Positions 61,587 through 64,000 of a stretch of 64,000 bases of DNA are shown here, in pieces. The DNA comes from an uncultured Pigmentiphaga sp. Lineage in GTDB: Bacteria; Pseudomonadota; Gammaproteobacteria; Burkholderiales; Burkholderiaceae_B. The position numbers were made by a program, and so were the translations under genes. Under the pieces are notes generated by a model. That model did no database searches and was not told where the DNA came from. It saw only the letters and a list, made by a program, of their open reading frames with translations. The stretch lies in contig CALAGD010000064.1 in NCBI GenBank assembly GCA_937891425.1, positions 1-64,000 of the forward strand, written 5' to 3'. Within the stretch, counting starts at the first letter, position 1, and each line of letters starts with the position of its first letter.

Positions 61587-62882
61587 TCAGTTCTGGAACG
61601 GGTGGCGCAGAACGATGGTCTCAAGGCGATCCGGGCCGGTCGACACGAGATCGATCGGCACGCCGCACAGCTCGGACAACCGTTCGAGATAGCGCCGCGC
61701 GTTGAGCGGAAGCCTGTCGTACTCGGTGATTCCTACGGTGGACTCCTTCCAGCCCGGCATTTCTTCGAAGACTGCCTCTGCCTGGCCGACGGCATGTGCG
61801 CCATAAGGCAGCACGTCGCGCCATTCCCCATCCACGCGATAACCGATGCCTACCTTGATGGATTCCAGTCCATCGAGCACATCGAGCTTGGTGATGCACA
61901 GGCCAGAGAGCCCGTTGAGTCGGGCCGAACGACGCAGGGCCGCAGCATCGAACCAGCCACAGCGTCGCGCGCGCCCCGTGACCGAACCAAACTCCTGCCC
62001 AACCCGGGCCAGGTGCTCGCCCGTGCTGTCGGTCAGCTCAGTGGGGAACGGTCCTTCTCCTACCCGCGTAGCGTACGCCTTGGTAATGCCAAGCACGTAG
62101 TTGAGCTGTTGCGGCCCTACCCCGGCACCAGCCGAAGCAGCGCCCGCCAGGCAGTTGCTGCTCGTGACATAGGGATAGGTGCCGTGGTCGACGTCGAGCA
62201 ACGCCCCCTGTGCCCCTTCGAACAGTAGGCGGCCGCCCTGCTGCTGCAGGTCGTACAACTCGGAAGAGACGTCACCCACCATGGGCGCTACACGCGGTGC
62301 AAGTGCCATGGCCTCGTCATAAACCGCATCGAACGCCACCGCGTCAGCATTCAGGTAACGCGTAAGGACAAAGTTATGGTAGTCAAGCGCCTCTTCCAGC
62401 TTGGCGCGGAAAGTCGATTCCTGGAACAGATCCTGGACGCGGATGGCGCGACGGGCCACCTTGTCTTCGTAGGCCGGGCCGATGCCCCGCCCGGTGGTAC
62501 CGATCTTGCCCGCCCCCTTGCGGGCCTCACGTGCACGATCAACGGCGACGTGGTACGGCAAAATGAGGGGACATGCATCGGAGATGCGGAGGCGGTCGCG
62601 CACTGATACCCCGGCGGCCTCAAGCTCCTCGATTTCACCCAACAGCGCTGACGGCGACAGCACCACGCCATTGCCAATGAAACACTTGACGCCCGGATGC
62701 ATGATCCCGGACGGAATCAGGCGCAGGACGGTCTTCTTGCCACCAATCCACAGGGTATGACCGGCATTGTGCCCTCCCTGAAATCGCACCACGCCTTGCG
62801 CAGACTCGGCCAGCCAATCGACGATTTTCCCCTTGCCTTCATCGCCCCATTGGGTACCGATGACCACTACATTCTTAGTCAT
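61587..62882 (-). CDS. purA: Adenylosuccinate synthetase
   Basis: The 431-residue protein starts with VVVIGTQWGDEGKGKIVDWL, has the GGHNAGHT motif, GTTGRGIGPAYEDK, the EGAQGALLDVDHGTYPYVTSS signature and RTRAPT-like GRARRCGWFD. It makes adenylosuccinate from IMP, aspartate and GTP. The order hisZ-purA-phosphoribosyltransferase is conserved in Alcaligenaceae; hisZ ends 149 nt upstream. Confidence 0.97.
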   Translation of the reverse strand: MTKNVVVIGTQWGDEGKGKIVDWLAESAQGVVRFQGGHNAGHTLWIGGKKTVLRLIPSGIMHPGVKCFIGNGVVLSPSALLGEIEELEAAGVSVRDRLRISDACPLILPYHVAVDRAREARKGAGKIGTTGRGIGPAYEDKVARRAIRVQDLFQESTFRAKLEEALDYHNFVLTRYLNADAVAFDAVYDEAMALAPRVAPMVGDVSSELYDLQQQGGRLLFEGAQGALLDVDHGTYPYVTSSNCLAGAASAGAGVGPQQLNYVLGITKAYATRVGEGPFPTELTDSTGEHLARVGQEFGSVTGRARRCGWFDAAALRRSARLNGLSGLCITKLDVLDGLESIKVGIGYRVDGEWRDVLPYGAHAVGQAEAVFEEMPGWKESTVGITEYDRLPLNARRYLERLSELCGVPIDLVSTGPDRLETIVLRHPFQN

Positions 62883-63031
62883 AAACGAAATCCCACACCT
62901 GATTACATGAATTTGTCTGGCTGAGCGCGAGTTGGCTGCCGGAACACCTTGATGAGGTATGCGTCTGTCCGATTCAGATCACCAGGCACATGGTACGGCG
63001 CTGCATACCGGGTACGAAGCACCGTCTGCCG

Positions 63032-64000
63032 TCAGCGCCGTTCCATGACACGCCAGCCATCGTCACCCTTCACGATCTCCCGATCGAAGACATACTCCTG
63101 CTGATCGGCCTCATGCCCCGGAAGACTTTGCACCACGATCTGGCCCGCCGCACGCAGTTCGTTCACCAGGCGCAGCAGTTCGGGCTCGTTGCTCCAGGGT
63201 GCCCGAATGGCGCTGGCACGCTGCGCGGGTTCCAGCAGACCTGAAAGCACGCGCAGGTCGAGGCTGAAACCCGTAGCGGGCCGCGCCCGGCCGAATGCCC
63301 GGCCGACGTTGTCGTATCTGCCCCCGCGCACAACGGTGTCGGGCCAGCCATCTACATACACTGCAAACACGACACCCGTATGGTAGTGATAGCCTCGCGC
63401 ATCGGCGAGGTCGATGCTGAGGTGTTCGGCCGGCAGCGCGCGCGCAAGGGCGTCGAGATCGTCGAGCGCAGCCCGCACGCCGGGTAGCGGGGGCAGCAGC
63501 TGGCGCGCTTCTTCCAGTACCTCTGCGCCACCATACAGCCCGAGAAGGCCGCGCAGCGCGCTGGCGGTCTGTGTGGACAGTTGTGCCAACACCGGTTCAA
63601 GCCCCGATGCGTCTTTGGCGCGCAGCAGGTCGCAGATGACGTCGTTCAGGGGTTGGGCAGCTTCATCCGCGGCAATGAGCGCTTGCGTGATGCCGTTATG
63701 CCCCAGGTCGAGACGCGCGTTCTGAATGCCCACGATGCGCGTACTGGACAACGCCAGCTGGATGACCTCGATGTCGGCTTCGATGCCGCCATACCCGTAC
63801 AATTCCGCACCGATCTGCAGCGGCTCGCGCGAGGAATTGAAGCCGGCAGCACGAGTGTGCAACACACTGCCGCAATAGCACAATCGGGTCACGCCCGCAC
63901 GGTTCAGCAAGTGAGCATCGATGCGCGTGACTTGTGGCGTCATGTCGGCGCGTACACCCAGGGTGCGTCCGGACAGCTGATCGACCAGCTTGAAGGTGCG
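63032..64000 (-). CDS. hisZ: ATP phosphoribosyltransferase regulatory subunit HisZ, partial
   Basis: The frame ends at 63032 and runs off the right edge, so the N-terminus is missing; 322 residues remain. It is a HisRS-like paralogue: LSGRTLGVRADMTPQVTRIDAHL, the segment ending in REPLQIGAELYGY, and ARGYHYHTGVVFAVYVDG, without the HisRS anticodon domain. HisZ pairs with the short HisG to form the first enzyme of histidine synthesis. It lies upstream of purA, as in Bordetella, where hfq-hflXKC precede it. Confidence 0.93.
   Translation of the reverse strand, partial: RTFKLVDQLSGRTLGVRADMTPQVTRIDAHLLNRAGVTRLCYCGSVLHTRAAGFNSSREPLQIGAELYGYGGIEADIEVIQLALSSTRIVGIQNARLDLGHNGITQALIAADEAAQPLNDVICDLLRAKDASGLEPVLAQLSTQTASALRGLLGLYGGAEVLEEARQLLPPLPGVRAALDDLDALARALPAEHLSIDLADARGYHYHTGVVFAVYVDGWPDTVVRGGRYDNVGRAFGRARPATGFSLDLRVLSGLLEPAQRASAIRAPWSNEPELLRLVNELRAAGQIVVQSLPGHEADQQEYVFDREIVKGDDGWRVMERR

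Noticed and set aside
1..64000. Mobile elements, prophage, CRISPR arrays, tRNA or rRNA genes and known riboswitches.
   Set aside because: No transposase, integrase, cas gene, regular repeats, tRNA-like T-arm sequences or riboswitch cores were noticed in the intergenic regions; a tool-based scan (tRNAscan-SE, Infernal) would settle it.

Overview
The window is a GC-rich, densely packed stretch of bacterial chromosome carrying mostly housekeeping genes. Several gene neighbourhoods point to a betaproteobacterium of the order Burkholderiales, most likely family Alcaligenaceae (a relative of Bordetella, Achromobacter or Pusillimonas): hemC-hemD-hemX, rlmE-ftsH-folP-glmM, alaC-hom-thrC with a choline-kinase-type thrB near polA and uvrD, rpsF-priB-rpsR-rplI-dnaB, and hisZ-purA-phosphoribosyltransferase. 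The genus cannot be fixed from the sequence alone. No insertion sequence, prophage, CRISPR array, rRNA or tRNA gene was seen. Both ends cut a gene: hemX at base 1 and hisZ at base 64000.

Layout. 0-3 kb: heme genes (minus). 3-10 kb: greA, yhbY, rlmE, ftsH, folP, glmM. 10-14 kb: a Gdt1-type cation transporter coupled to an EEP nuclease, aspS and an FmdB zinc ribbon (minus). 14-20 kb: a complete seven-gene mrpABCDEFG Na+/H+ antiporter operon. 20-25 kb: yacG, a NadM-Nudix fusion, a divergent SRAP protein, a solute-binding protein, an EamA exporter and a dienelactone hydrolase. 25-33 kb: polA, a LOG-type protein, thrB, a membrane protein and uvrD. 33-36 kb: two glycosyltransferases and an amino-acid binding protein. 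36-45 kb: radA-alr, an HpnD-like protein and the homoserine/threonine genes. 45-50 kb: bcp, a PIN-PhoH protein, an AI-2E family protein and dnaB. 50-56 kb: the S6/PriB/S18/L9 operon, a peroxiredoxin-glutaredoxin plus lipoamide-dehydrogenase-like pair, and cbpA-cbpM. 56-64 kb: an RhlE-type helicase, aroG, a gluconolactonase-like protein, a phosphoribosyltransferase, purA and hisZ.

The most interesting signal is upstream of aroG (DAHP synthase, minus strand). A 29-codon open frame has a run of Phe/Tyr codons (F-F-F-Y-F-Y-G-F). It is followed 19 nt later by a GC-rich hairpin with a T6 tract. A segment inside the leader can pair with the 5' arm of that hairpin, and another pair of segments can sequester it. 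This is the full architecture of a classical translation-coupled attenuator, by which Phe/Tyr-tRNA charging would control the first step of aromatic amino-acid synthesis. Its best promoter would make the leader peptide mRNA almost leaderless.

Other points for a second look are several proteins that keep their fold but seem to have lost catalytic residues: the NMNAT half of NadM-Nudix, the SRAP protein, and the HpnD-like prenyl synthase. Also notable are a short MrpE preceded by a 31-codon ORF coupled at both ends, an orphan terminator in the greA leader, polA and a LOG-type gene starting back to back on CATATG, and a LysR remnant beside cbpA. Residue comparisons were made from memory of the families and need real alignments.
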